NCBI RefSeq assembly: GCF_003148565.1
Contig: NZ_QGGL01000013.1
Coordinates: 1-64,000 of the forward strand
Length of the DNA: 64,000 bases
DNA from: Tumebacillus permanentifrigoris
GTDB taxonomy: Bacteria; Bacillota; Bacilli; Tumebacillales; Tumebacillaceae
Direction of reading: 5' to 3'
The position numbers were made by a program, and so were the translations under genes. Positions 63,727-64,000 of this stretch are shown here, piece by piece. The first letter of the stretch is position 1; each line of letters starts with the position of its first letter. The notes under the pieces were generated by a model, which did no database searches, was not told the DNA's origin, and was given only the letters and a program-made list of their open reading frames with translations.

Positions 63727-64000
63727 TGAAAAAAGTGACCGCCTACATCCGCTCACGAAAAGCGGCGGAACCAGAGCCTTTTTGTGCGCATCTCTATGAT
63801 TTGCAGAGCATCCAAGCCCATGTTGCCGATCGCGTGGCGACACTGCCAGCACCCTGCCGACTTTTTTACGCGATCAAAGCGAACTCGGACTTGCCGATTC
63901 TCCAAGCCCTGCTCCCGCACGTTCACGGTTTCGAAGTGGCATCGCTTGGCGAAGTCCGCAAAGTCCGCGCTGTCTCGCAGGAGGTGCCGATCTTGTTCGG
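63726..64000 (+). CDS. PLP-dependent decarboxylase, probable SbnH type (partial)
   Basis: The first 91 residues are in the window; the rest lies beyond the right edge. LFYAIKANSDLPILQAL near 48-64 contains the PLP lysine of the ornithine/diaminopimelate decarboxylase (fold type III) family. In staphyloferrin B synthesis SbnH decarboxylates a citryl-diaminopropionate intermediate; the position right after the SbnG-like gene supports this. ATG overlaps the previous stop by one base (TGATG). Confidence 0.82.
   Translation, partial: MKKVTAYIRSRKAAEPEPFCAHLYDLQSIQAHVADRVATLPAPCRLFYAIKANSDLPILQALLPHVHGFEVASLGEVRKVRAVSQEVPILF

Overview
The window looks like chromosome from a moderately GC-rich endospore-former-type Firmicute (Bacilli). 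The reasons are strong AGGAGG-type ribosome sites, sigma-A promoters of the TTGACA-17-TATAAT type, Rho-independent terminators after nearly every unit, cre-like and Fur-like boxes, and SLH-domain and VanW proteins. An Alicyclobacillaceae genus such as Tumebacillus is my best guess, from gene content alone; it is an inference and I have not searched any database.

Layout. 1-356: end of an rRNA operon (23S tail, 5S, terminator). 0.4-5 kb: YitT-type membrane protein, transketolase, CuA-like cupredoxin lipoprotein, VanW protein. 5-9.4 kb: arginine operon argC-argJ-argB-argD behind a clean promoter. 9.5-11.4 kb: YtrA-type GntR/ABC operon. 11.6-14.2 kb: two tandem paralogous HTH-TPR regulators on the minus strand. 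14.4-18.3 kb: a Dpp/Opp-type ABC importer (two ATPases, two permeases) with no binding-protein gene. 18.4-21.5 kb: small membrane protein, a secreted GH18 protein and a threonine-aldolase-type enzyme.

21.5-26.05 kb is the most interesting locus. It holds a radical SAM/SPASM enzyme, an oligopeptide-binding-protein homologue that lacks a signal peptide, a major-facilitator transporter, and three tandem copies of a 22-residue peptide gene ending in four Asn and Cys-Asn-Cys. The 108-bp units each carry an almost perfect ribosome site. Two cre-like boxes precede the first gene and a terminator follows the last. I read it as a RiPP (ribosomally made, post-translationally modified peptide) cluster with a precursor I do not recognise.

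26.5-37.6 kb: pyruvate-oxidase-type enzyme, MarR/EmrA/EmrB-type efflux operon, MBL hydrolase, ABC-F protein, Nudix, PAP2 and a chemoreceptor with an extra C-terminal domain. 37.7-48.6 kb: accessory stretch of small, partly AT-richer genes. It includes a probable type I toxin-antitoxin module too small for routine gene calling, and a 1076-residue protein whose N-terminus carries the GNRAV motif typical of extracellular contractile injection system (eCIS) cargo. 48.9-57.3 kb: fumarase, methyltransferase, EmrB/TetR efflux pair, GNAT, a DUF2087 remnant, SLH protein, 5-formyl-THF cyclo-ligase. 57.4-64 kb: a Fur-box-preceded siderophore operon (double NIS synthetase in one polypeptide, a third NIS synthetase, an SbnG-type citrate synthase and the start of an SbnH-type decarboxylase), which resembles the staphyloferrin B pathway and runs off the right edge.
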